A stretch of 64,000 nucleotides of DNA from Polytrichum commune (taxonomy: Eukaryota > Streptophyta > Polytrichopsida > Polytrichales > Polytrichaceae). Location: the NCBI GenBank assembly GCA_950295325.1, contig OX485806.1, positions 6,572,001-6,636,000 of the forward strand. The letters are read 5' to 3'. Shown piece after piece: positions 38,331 through 49,284 of this stretch. A program made the translations under genes and the position numbers. How positions within the stretch are numbered: position 1 is the stretch's first letter; the number at the start of each line of letters is the position of its first letter. Below the pieces are notes generated by a model. That model was not told where the DNA came from. It did no database searches and was given only the letters and a program-made list of their open reading frames with translations.

Positions 38331-38440
38331 CATAAAACTTTGGTAATTAAGCCACTCTACTCCATCCACTAACAAATGCAATAGAGACTTGGCGATCCAA
38401 ACCATACTAACAACCCCCCCCTAAAAACTAACCATTTTGG

Positions 38441-38952
38441 TTCTTGTTACTAGTAACTGGTGACTATAGTGTCTACTCTCAAAAGGGAGGAGTAGATCTT
38501 TACCTCCATACCTTTGCCTGTGGGCATCGGATTGGAGGAGGATCGAACATACACTTCATTCACGTCGGTCTCCTCCGGAGACCGAAGTTTTTTTGTTTTT
38601 TTTTTTGTAGAACATAGCACTAAATCCATGATTACAACATTGGATGCTATGTTTAATGATGCAATAGCCTTGTGATGAAAGAAAATCCCACCCACCCTTG
38701 CTTCATTTTGATGAAGGATAGAAAGGAAAAGGCCTATGAAAAGAGGAGGATCAAGCTTTGAGTTTGAAAAGCTTTGAAAAAAGACAACTCTCTTTATCCT
38801 TGGACACATTCCATCATGCCTGCAACAATCTCAATGCTTTGAGGCAATGGGAGGTAAAGATGCAGTCGAGATAATAGTTATCCTTGCCACCTTCCGAATA
38901 CGAATACGGGAATTGCAAGCCCAAACCAACCGCCATCATGCCTTCACATGCC
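38441..38952. other. No gene recognised
   Basis: Short frames only, without recognisable domains. Confidence 0.4.
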
Positions 38953-39390
38953 ACTTGGCACAAAGACACCACCCTACCCCCTGGAAAAAAATCACCCCCC
39001 CCCCCACCAATGCATGGAAAGAGGTCCCACCTATTCAACTGCATAGTTGTGTTTCATTCTATATTTAACATCTAACATGGGCCTCCGTTATTTTACCTTC
39101 ATGGGAAGAAACTTAGAAAATAGGAGGAAACTAACGATTGATATGAATAGTAAGAATATTATGAATAATGTCACTTGGCACAAAGACACCACCCTACCCC
39201 CTGGAAAAAAATCACCCCCCCCACCAATGCATGGAAAGAGGTCCCACCTATTCAACTGCATAGTTGTGTTTCATTCTATATTTAACATCTAACATGGGCC
39301 TCCGTTATTTTACCTTCATGGGAAGAAACTTAGAAAATAGGAGGAAACTAACGATTGATATGAATAGTAAGAATATTATGAATAATGTCA
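38953..39390. repeat. Near-perfect tandem duplication, 220-bp unit
   Basis: Unit 1 (38953-39172) and unit 2 (39173-39390) both begin ACTTGGCACAAAGACACCAC and are essentially identical. They differ mainly in the length of a poly-C run. The high identity implies recent origin. No gene lies in it. Confidence 0.9.
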
Positions 39391-41232
39391 GTATTTATAA
39401 TGAATAATGTTGGGATGAACAATGTTTCATGTGAATAGTGCCGGGAGCATAACTCCACTCATATTTCCAAGTGTCAACTTGAATGTATGATTAGTAAATG
39501 AATATTCTTACTTTGTTCAAGGGGCCAACAAAAATATAATTGGCATAATCCAAGGTCATGAAACCGACCCACATGGCTATATAATGTTACGTATGTGGTC
39601 CACCACAATTATAAGCTACTTCCAAGTTAATGTGGTGCAACTCTAGTCATTGTGCATATCAATTGTATGTCAACACTAGTTGAAAATACAAGTGTCATAG
39701 TCTTGGGAGTACTCATAAGTATATGAAATTGAATAATGGCAACCAATGGGTGAAAAAGGTTTAAAAAGGTAAGAAGGTCAAGGATAAAGCTAGAAGAATT
39801 AGGGGTAGTGGACCTATTATGTTACAAGTAACGTAACTCTCTAGCAGCTTGGGCAAAAAATAATTAATTTTAAAGGTGCCTATTTTTTTGGGAAATTAAT
39901 TTCGTTGAGTGCACCCCCAAAATAATAAAATAAAATAAAATCCAAAGAGTGCATAAAATCACAATAATGCAAGTGACATTCACTGGAATCTAACAAAGTA
40001 GCATCATATATCTTCAACAGTGTCTTCACGCAACATCAATTCACTCATGGTTTAAAAACAATACAGACATGAATTTGCTCCACAAGTCATGCTGAACACT
40101 ACCATAAAAACACAAATGAGACAAACAAACATGAATAAATGTCTAACCTATTTTAAATTAATTTTTGGAATCTTCCCAATGTTAGAATATTACTTTCTAG
40201 GTTGCCTAAATTACTTGCGCGTTTAATTACTTGTCAGGCAGAAAGGTGCCCAAACTGCTGGAGAGGTACGGTATGTGGATGCACATTTAAAACTTTGCAC
40301 ATGTTGAGCATCAAAATGACATTGGATCATATTGGATGCATAAGATTTGCTAACCGTTTTGGGTCATTTTCATAAATTTGTTGCACATCATAAGAGACCA
40401 AACCTATTGAAAGTAACCATACTAGGCTTGTCTAGCTTAAGTATTGCATGTGGACATCTAAAATGTGCCTCGCCTAATCCATAGGGGATATCAAGGGTGA
40501 GCCCCATGCTGCTTAGGTGCATTATTTTAGTGGTATTTGAAAGTTAGACTTATGGAGAATGTCAATGTGCCATATCAACTTTATCACGGTCTCAGTCAGT
40601 AGTTATGTGACACGTGTCAGTTTGCTTCCGAAAAGAATGGGATAGTGTCGAATCTGCACTGCGCAAGCGTGGTGAGTATATTCCAGACTACGTTGGGAAG
40701 GATACGACGACCGCCTACATCCGGTAATTAGACCTTTTCGACCCGTTGTATCCAGTGACCAGCCGATACTCCAATGGAAGGCGAGACCTGTATCCACGCC
40801 AACGCTTCCGAACACCACACCGGCCTTTGCCAAAATTCTATTTCCACGCGCACGCAACTTCATGTGAACCTCCCTCCGCCAATTGCAACGCATTTTTGAA
40901 GCTTCGTTGCATCGCACGTCTGATTTGAACCAGAATCATCGCATCACTTGTGCAAGGACTCTTAAAAAGAAAGAAAAAGTAAGCCTACTAGGCTTCTAAT
41001 ATATCTCTTCAGGAGACATCAATCTATTTCTCTTGTCTCCTTCTACCTTTGCAATTCATATTCGGAGATGTGCAATAATTTCGTCGTGTTTCTAAGACGG
41101 TGTTACGCTCGGGGTATGGTATTCAGTCTGGTGGAATTCGGTCTTGGAGTTCCTTCCTGTGTTTCATTTGGTGAGGTTCTAAGCAGAGCGATACTTTCTT
41201 GTTTTGAGGTTATCCGCTAGGTTTGAACTTCT
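39391..41232. other. Intergenic and probable promoter of the PGR5-like gene
   Basis: 39836-40275 is a repeat whose second copy is at 57596-58300 (both contain agcaacttgggcaaaaa-like and caaagagtgc blocks). About 40580-40920 is richer in CG than its surroundings and may be the upstream promoter of the gene that starts coding at 42742; no TATA box is assigned. Confidence 0.4.
39836..40275. repeat. Dispersed repeat, copy without insertion
   Basis: Parallels 57596-58300 over its whole length. Here aagtgacattcactgg runs straight into taacaaagtagcatc, whereas at 57723-58005 the other copy carries an inserted LTR. Confidence 0.75.
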
Positions 41233-41331
41233 ATGGCCGTCAACATTTTCTCCTGTCTCCGCGGTGGTAAAGATGACAGTGAGGATTGCGTGCCAGTTTG
41301 TGCACATGTCTCTCCAATTCTCTGCCAGTAA
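41233..41331 (+). CDS. Possible upstream ORF in the leader of the PGR5-like gene
   Basis: A 32-codon frame starting ATGGCC (good plant initiation context) encodes MAVNIFSCLRGGKDD and a Cys-containing tail. It lies about 1.4 kb upstream of the main start, where 5' untranslated exons are likely. A splice-like site GGTG/GTAAAG lies inside it, so it could instead be part of an alternative first exon. Not recognised as any known peptide. Confidence 0.25.
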   Translation: MAVNIFSCLRGGKDDSEDCVPVCAHVSPILCQ

Positions 41332-41334
41332 GCT

Positions 41335-41765
41335 GTGAGGCCAAATTTTGGCAAATTACTTGATGATTTGAGTAAACCAAATGTTGTTTGTTACTTGCTA
41401 AAGCAAACAGAATCTCAGCTGAGCCTTAGCCCTTCGAGAGGTGCAACAGGATTCTTTTTAACTCTGTATGCTGTGTCTTCTTGTTACTGGTTTGAAATTT
41501 CATGTCGGTTAAGTTCCTTACTCTTGTCGAGTATAAACATGAGAGTGAGGACTTCTCTGCCAATGTGTGCATGTATATGGACCATTTTGAAGTATGACTC
41601 TTAAATGATTCTGGGCCATTGAGATTCGAGGCATGACTCTTAAATGAGTCTGTGCCATTAAGTTTCGAGGCCAAATTTTAGCAAATTACTTGATGATTTG
41701 AGTGGACCAGACCTTGTTTTGTTAAAGCAAACAGAATCTTAGCTGAACTTCAGCCCTCCTGCTGT
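41335..41765. repeat. Tandem duplication upstream of the PGR5-like gene
   Basis: GAGGCCAAATTTTGGCAAAT at about 41337 and GAGGCCAAATTTTAGCAAAT at about 41668 begin two diverged copies of about 90 bp (through gcaaacagaatct and the agcc tail) spaced 330 bp. Between them lies a further short tandem repeat, catgactcttaaatga (about 41597-41670). Confidence 0.8.
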
Positions 41766-42741
41766 CGTGCGCGGAGCAGCCTTAGACTGCCTTGCGTGCT
41801 TTGTAGAATTTGTTTTGTGGACCTGACAGTTTTTGTCTACAGGGTCTGGCCTAGGCTTTGCATTTTCTGTGCGCAATATAAGAGCGCGGTTGTGCTCAGT
41901 GTCGATGCTTCCTAAATGCCTTCGAAGACGCTATTAGATTTTTTGTTGGTTTGCAGAGCGCTTTCATAGTCAACGAATTCGCATGATATCCAAGGTCCAG
42001 TTTAAAGTTCAGATTAAGTTCTGGGGATGCTTTAAGCTATTGCCACCTCAGAAACAAGAACACAGTGAATTTTGATTGCTAGCTGGTTATAGATATCCAA
42101 AGTGTTGAAGTTCTGGACCAGTGCGAACATCTGACGTGTACATGTCGAAATTGTAACAATGATCCTCTTCAGCACGAGGTTTCAATATTTCGGTGACCTA
42201 CCACCCTCAATGAGCTCGCCTTGTCCATATATTTATTTATAATTCAGAGTCTTCACGCGCTTTTAGTGGTCTGAAATCTCTGGAACAAGTATTAAGTATC
42301 ATCCTAGTTGTAGGAAGTGTCGATGCCATTTTACCACAAAATTCCGTGATGAAATGGAGCTTATCCATCATGTCGATGTGCCAGAGTGTAAAAATTAGGG
42401 TTTACATGCTGTCAGCAGATATTGTGTAATGTATTAAATCTGTGTGAGAGTTTGACTTGTGACTGTTTCTAACTATCCCGTGCTGATTATGGATTGCAGG
42501 ATTGAGCTCGGGGGTTGTGCTTTCAACATCTTGGAAGGACCTATAGCATTGGATTATTGACGAGATTACTAGTAACGGCGGATTAAGTCAGCCAAATCAA
42601 TCCGGGGGACGAGTTTCTTGGTAGAAGTGATTTCAGCACATCAGCAGGCACGTGGGAACTACAATTGCTGTAGGGCGGTGCCAATTTGAAACTTGAAGGT
42701 GGACCGAGAGATTGCTTAGGTCTTTGACACCCTAGTCAGTG

Positions 42742-44813
42742 ATGAAGTTATCAACGTTTGAGCTTGGGCCACTTCAATTACCAGTATGTGGTCTTGATGT
42801 CGGGAAAAGCAGAAGGCCTGGTATGGCAGGATCTTCGCATAACAATTTTAGTTGTTGCTCTTCGAGAAATGTCACATCCTTAACGTCTGAGCACAGTTTG
42901 GAGCACTGGACTAGTACATCTGGGAGCAAAATGTTTGGATTGAGACTTTTATGTTCTGCTAAAAAAGGAGCAAAATCTTGGCGCAAGGATTTGCAGATTG
43001 CTGCGTCTATGGTAGGTTACAGGGAGGCTCCTTCGTGCATATTCGTGGGCCCTATTGAAACTGCAGAGAAAGCACGATTAGAAGCTCTTTATCAGCAGGT
43101 ATGATTTTTAGCTGATCCAGGCAAACCTTCTCAAGCTGTCTGCCTCCTGTGGTTCTTGAAGGCGTTGCAAAGGTTATGGATTGACCTTCATGGACACGTT
43201 TGGGTTGTAAAATTAGAATTTGTTTGAACTTGAAATTGAATATATGGAAGGTAGAGCTTGGCTAACGTTAATGTGGATTTGGCTTGCAGGCACGAGATTC
43301 TTATTACAGCGGTCAACCTCTTATTGTTGATGACATGTTCGACAAAGTTGAGGTTGGTGTTGGAGACAAACTTTCATAATTGTTCTGAGTGGCGAACCTT
43401 TCATGATGTCCAATTAAACCATTATTATTTCATATCTGACTTCCTGTATGACCAAGTTTTTAACTGTTGTAAGTCTAATTTAAAGTACAAGTTTGGAAGA
43501 AACAAGGTGGTCTTGGATTGACTTAGATTCGGATGGTGGTGTGGCAGACCCAGCTGCGTTGGCATGGGTCGAAGCTGGTGCTCAAATATCCAAGGTGTAG
43601 TCTGAAGCGATTCTCAGCTTATGCTGATGCTGAGGTCAGTTTCTCTAATAGCAAATATGAGTTTGCAGGTTTGAGGACAATGTTAGGATTGAGAATCGTG
43701 GTAGAAGACTATAGGTTCATGGAACTAGCCAAGAGCCTCCAGGGAAGGCCTGTAAGTTGGACCATTGAAAAATTATATCTCACTACCGATACAGGAGTCA
43801 GAGTGGTGATATATTTCTGATTTTCATTTGGTTGCATACAGGTGGATCCTTCGCAGATGCAAGCTCTAGCTGCCATCTGGAGTGTCCTTCTCACAGTTGG
43901 AGTTGCTCTTGCTGTTGGGCTTCCAGCCTGCACGCTCAGTAATGCTTGCCAAGCTGTAATGAATGCGCAGGTTGAGTCCCATCATGTTAGAGTCCTTTCA
44001 GATAGCAATCGGGTGCTCGCTATGGTAACCGGCTTTTTGATTGGTGCTCCTGTCGCCAAGGCTGCAGGTACATATTTGCAAACTTCAGGTAGAGTGTGGT
44101 TTACGCATGTTTAATATGTTCAGCATCATTGGTCATTTTGTGTATTTTGAGTTGTGAAGCTTGATAATATTAACCCTCTTCGTACTCTTGGTTGGACTTG
44201 GCAGTGAAACAACTACAGGGTTTGTGGAGGGGAGACTTGGTAGCACTCAAGGGTTCTTGTCCCAACTGCGGAGAGGAGGTAATGGATTTTGAAATTTACT
44301 GTAGTCTCTTTTTCGTCTTTCAATTAAAGTCTGGATGGCTTAGGTATGATATTTGATTGATATTGTTTGCACAATTGGCAGGTCTACACTTTCATAAGAG
44401 CAGATGAATCTATGAAACCAAGGCATGAAACAGAATGCCATGTTTGTGAGCGCCGACTTGTTTTTCATGCCAATATTCAGGTGAGAGTCTGACTCAGGAC
44501 ATGTTGGTCAAGGAGGCGGCTGCTAATAGATTTTTTTTTGCAATATTCACCACTCTTTTGCCTATCATGCTATCGAATGAAACATGTTGCACCTGTTATT
44601 TGCAATGAGCTTCAACTTGAAATGTTATGTTATTGAGGGGAGCTTGTACAAGATTGCCAATGTTGCCAATTGGGGTGTCATTGGGGTACTCATTTCCAGC
44701 ATGTTTACACCTTGCAGCGGTCAAAGTCAGGTGCAAGGCAACCATGGGCATATGGCCGTGTATACTTGGTCACAAAAGCAAATCAATTGGCTCCAGATTT
44801 GAAACAACAATGA
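42742..44813 (+). CDS. PGR5-like (PGRL-family) chloroplast membrane protein
   Basis: Seven exons keep frame: 42742-43098, 43290-43352, 43548-43634, 43842-44067, 44205-44278, 44382-44480 and 44718-44813, giving 333 aa. Exon 1 holds a Ser/Arg-rich, transit-peptide-like N-terminus. The conserved core follows: YYSGQPLIVDDMFDKVE, TQLRWHGSKLVLKYPRCSL, FSAYADAEVDPSQ, a hydrophobic segment IWSVLLTVGVALAVGLPA, a second one VLAMVTGFLIGAPVAKAA, then LQGLWRGDLVALKGSCPNCG, a CHVC pair and a GRVYLV end. CPNC plus CHVC form a four-cysteine zinc site. This resembles the PGR5-like A group of land plants (Arabidopsis At5g59400 type), related to PGRL1, which acts with PGR5 in cyclic electron flow at the thylakoid; the exact job of this subgroup is not established. 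The first ATG of the open frame is at 42742. The gene converges on the C2 gene, 989 bp away. Confidence 0.85.
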
Positions 44814-45802
44814 CAAAAAGACTGGGCCAATTACGAGCCCAGAGTGTAGTAATATTCAATCAGTTGGCCCCTGAAATAATAGTGACGAAAATGAGGGTGG
44901 TTTGGGTATGCACTGTCAGTACTCATCATGTACTATGTGTTCCAGTACACTAGGTATTCAATATTCTTTGGTAAAGCTTCTGCACTGCTTGAAGTAAGCA
45001 TGTGGGAGATGCAAACTAGACACTCTTTTGGCATCTTGTCTTCACTCAAGGAAGCTTCTACATAGGAGATCTTTTCCAGATTGGAAGAAGCTGATTGTAC
45101 CATAGTGGTTTCAATTGAAGGATGACAAATTTCTTGATAATGAGACTATTTCGAAGCTCTAAATGTAGCTGGACTGTTGGTGTTAACCAGCAAAAATGTG
45201 TTTGTCATTCACAGTGCAGCCTGCTGGTGTGTTCACGGCATTTTGGCAGCAGCAGTAGTAGTAGCCCTAACAAAAGCAAAGAGTAATGCTAGTGATAGAA
45301 CAGACATGATAGTGTGAAGCTTATTTGAATAGCAATTTGGAGCTAGCTAGTGAGTCATCAATTGTAGCCCAACTACTGAAAGGCTTTCACATTCTCCATG
45401 TACATATTCCTCTGAACATAATTTCTTAACTCACTGCACTTCTAATGCCAGTCAACTTTTTCAAGTCAAGCGAGGACATACTAATCTGTTTTAAAAGCAG
45501 GAATCCGAAGTTCATTGTGAATCTGAGATGTCAACAATCCTAGCAGACTGATTGTTCCAGTGGTGAGCAAAAAGAAACTGAAAATTTAAGAAATCTGATG
45601 AACATCATGTCGCCAACTGAAAATTGCTGGAAAATATACATGCTGGGACGTTGCAATGCGAGGATTGCAGCTTTCCACCGACGCTGTGTCACAAACTTTT
45701 TCAAACTTCAAGTCGGAAGGTGCACAATTGAGCACTCCTCCCATTTCCCTAGGGAAATGTATCTTGTTAACTTGCACTCATTTTGAGAGAGCAAACATAC
45801 AC
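44814..45802. other. Convergent intergenic region
   Basis: Lies between the stop codons of the PGR5-like gene and the C2 gene, so it holds both 3' untranslated regions. A short AGCAGCAGTAGTAGTAG repeat is near 45247-45264. Nothing else recognised. Confidence 0.5.
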
Positions 45803-48800
45803 CTATTTCCATTTGAATTTGCCGTACTTCACTTTACCCCACTTTCCGTGCTTGTGTTTGCCATGTTTGTGCTTGAATTGGCCGTGGAGTCCATAGGCCC
45901 CCATACCCAAACCCATACCTGCTGCTGCACCCCCTACAAGATAAGGTGCAACTGCCAAATGCAACAACGATTGACACAAGTCAGAATCATGAGCCAAATT
46001 GCAAAATAACCGAGAATGGAAATGAGGAAATGAAATGAGGAATTGACATTATGTCATCAGCTGCATTTTTTGAGATAGAAGAATGGCAGTATGAATACAG
46101 ACTTAAGGTAACCGGGCCTATTTCAGTCAGTTCTCTTAATCTGAGACCTATATTTGAGGGGGTGCATCGTTAGGTGTGGTTAAAAGAGGTTGGACTGTGT
46201 GCTCAAAATTTGTTCACTATGCTTGATAGTCTAAGTGTTTATATGATCGTTTAAGATGAAAGAGATTCATCAATTTTGATAATGAGTAAGATTTTCATGT
46301 GCTCATTGAAGGGTCATTTATGCTAGGAGTGGCAGTGGTTGTGGTTCGCATAACAAATGCTAACTAAAACCACAACTCTTGTAGCCAATGATCACTTTAC
46401 TTTCTACTCGTGTCCAAAACGTAAACCAATGATAGCCTATAATTTATAAGATTGATCCCACCATCAATCACAACCACAACCACCTTCGTAGCGTAAACAA
46501 CCCTTTAGTGTAGTGTCATGGGAGGAGGAGGCAATATTCATCAAGGTCCCTCTAATTCGTGCGATGCCTGTTTCGGAATTACATATAAGGTCGAGACATC
46601 TTTAGTCGACTAGGTCAATTTAATTGCTCACTAGGGTACATGTAATGCTAACATGGATGAGATCTACATTTTTAGGCCAATTGAGTTAAGGTTTATGTGG
46701 CGGCATCTTGTGATTGATTACCCTCATAAGAATCTTGACATCTGTTGTAGCAAAGAATTAGCATTTAGATGAGCGGTTAAGGGTTAACCTATAAATTATT
46801 TGTATGTTCCCCTAAACTTTACCGCTTCAAAATTTATAACAATTTCCATATTCATGAAAAACAAATTTTTTTTTTTGTTCTCTTCCCAAGAAAAATAGAT
46901 TCTCAGCTATTACTCCTCCTAAACATATGCAATCTCTCTTATTTTATCCATTATAGATGCCTCAACCCTAGTATTAGACTTAATTTGAACATAACGCAAC
47001 ACCAAAACTCATGCTAGAGTAATCCCTCCTCTTCATATTCTGGCATCCAATTTTGAGCACAATAGGCAATTTTAAAGAGCTAAAATTTGGTACCTCCAAA
47101 AGGGGCATAGCCCTGTGAGTAAGCAGGAGGCTGCGGCATATAACCGGGTCCAGGCGGGTAAGGAGCCGGGGCCGAAGGGTAAGCACCAGGGGCCGGGTAT
47201 GAAGCAGCTGTGGGCGGGTAAGTGGGTTGGCTTGAAGGCGGGTATCCGGCGGGTGGGTATCCTTGACTAGACGGTCCAGGAGCAGAGTATTGTGAGGGCG
47301 GGTACCCGGGTTGGGGTGGCGGGTATGCGCCAGGGGCCGGTTGTTGAGGAGGATATCCTTGTTGGGGTGGGAATCCTTGTTGTTGAGGAGGGTATCCTTG
47401 CTGCTGGGGTGGATACCCTTGTTGGGATAAATACCCTTGTTGAGGCGGGTATCCAGGGGCGTGGCCACTACACACACTAGGCGCAGGGGCAACTTGGGCA
47501 TTGACTCCTGGAATTTTGCCAGGTTTCTACAAACCCCAAAACAAAGAAATGTGTTCAGTTACACTCTCATTGCAAGTGGAAGATTGCATCATAGCACACT
47601 AAGGGCTAGTCCACACCGGGTCCCAAGTCCTAAGTCCCAAGTCACTTGAGGTCAATCCGTGTAATCTCAGCCATTGAGAACATGGAAGTTGGGATTTACC
47701 ACTTCACGCGGGGTCCCAGGTATGATATAGATGCCTTCACGACAACATTTTTTGGAAGTGAGGCTTGGGACTTGTGTTGAGAGTTGGGTTGAGCAAAAAG
47801 CTAGACCCAACTCTCAACACAGGCCTTGCTAGGTTTTTTGGCATAAAATAATCAAGATCCGACTTTCGATGATGGTTAACAATTTTTATTGGTTTTCTTG
47901 AGGCTCAAAGTTGGGACTTTGCATTCATGTTGGGACTTGCTAACATGGGTGGGACTTGGGACTTGAGACCACATGTGAACTGGCCCCAAGGGTGGGTTTA
48001 CATGAGGGTCCAAGACCAAAGAAACTCCAAATTTGAACAATCCTATTGATTTAGAATAAAATTATGGAGTGGAAGAGTTTACACTAGGATCTGAATCCAA
48101 AGTACGAAAAATAAAGTACACTAATGCGGCACCGCTTGCCCATCAAATATTCCCAACGCAAGGAAAATACTCCACCCAACTTCAGAAACCAAACTTGAAG
48201 CTCACTAGGCTTGATGATGCTATGCATTCAGAATGTTAGTGCAATACAATGCCATGCAGCGTGAAGGGGGCGGTTTGTGCAAGCTGGAAAACTTACAGAT
48301 GCATTCGAGTAGTGCATGATCAATCTTAACTCCCCAGCAAACTTTCCACTTTTAGTTTTAAGTGGCCATGCGGTGTCGTCGTATCCGGAGGAAATGGCCT
48401 TCTCAATCAATATTCTGCAGATTGGGAAGTAAAGGTTCAGTTTCAGAGGAATTGGATGCACTTATCTAAAAGATTACCTACCTCAGCAATGTATGTAGGC
48501 TTCTCATTTTCTAATGCATGTCACAAGGTGACAAGAATATATTATAACCTACACTATTCATCATCTCATTTTTTCAGGAATTGTTGAATTGACCACGGAG
48601 TTTGTTAAAACAACCACAGAGACATGTTGCACAGTCACATGACCTGTTAAAATTAGATTTTTCGTCGTACACATGAAAAGGAGCAAGGTTTTAGCTTTAT
48701 CACGTTAGAATTGATAAACTTGGTCCACTTTGATGACAAGTCAAAGCCTAGTCAACACCTTACATATTGATTGTGGTCGTTGTAAATAGTGTGTGGTTGA

Positions 48801-49243
48801 TTTAACAATCCCCTATTGTTTTTATCAAATCATGAATGACACTAAACATCTTGCTTTAGTATAACCCACACTCTTGATCATCGACCTAGATTGATTGTCT
48901 TGTAATCACTAGGTGACCACTAGAGAGGGTGTCACCTAAGACCTTGGCGACACACAACAAGTCACAAAGACCACTCTACTTAACCAGGCACACCAATTGA
49001 TCTGTCACACTAAATCAGATATTTAGTGTAGCTATGTGGAAGAGGTTTACCTTGTGCTGCCAATATGGTCATCATAAGTCAGAGAATTACTGTTCCATAC
49101 AGATGCATTGATTTCCCGGAGGCCTTCAATAAGGGGCACCATGAATTTCTCGTTGAATGATGGATTCTTTCCTCCATCTGCCTTGCAGGACCACAGAGTC
49201 CCATATTAGATTAAACCTTGAGAAATACAGTAATAATTCAGTC

Positions 49244-49284
<41 letters not shown>

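Larger units (their letters stand above)
34810..38440 (+). mobile_element. 5'-truncated LINE (Dualen/RandI-like), copy 2
   Basis: Begins in the thumb region directly downstream of where the reverse transcriptase would end (ICGLPK...QLPHDLFGI, homologous to copy 1 at 14.6 kb), then runs through a long open frame to an RNase H domain, a CCHC motif and a PD-(D/E)XK-like endonuclease. The loss of everything 5' of the thumb is the usual result of incomplete target-primed reverse transcription. Plus-strand G is rare, as in copy 1. A 3' tail was not recognised, so the right boundary (about 38.3-38.45 kb) is approximate. Confidence 0.75.

Noticed and set aside
40603-40917. 104-codon minus-strand frame
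   Set aside because: No domain; lies in the probable promoter or leader of the PGR5-like gene and looks like a chance frame in CG-richer DNA.
47292-47480. Plus-strand frames opposite the YPP-repeat exon
   Set aside because: They are mirror images of the repeat; only the minus-strand reading joins in phase with the C2 exons.
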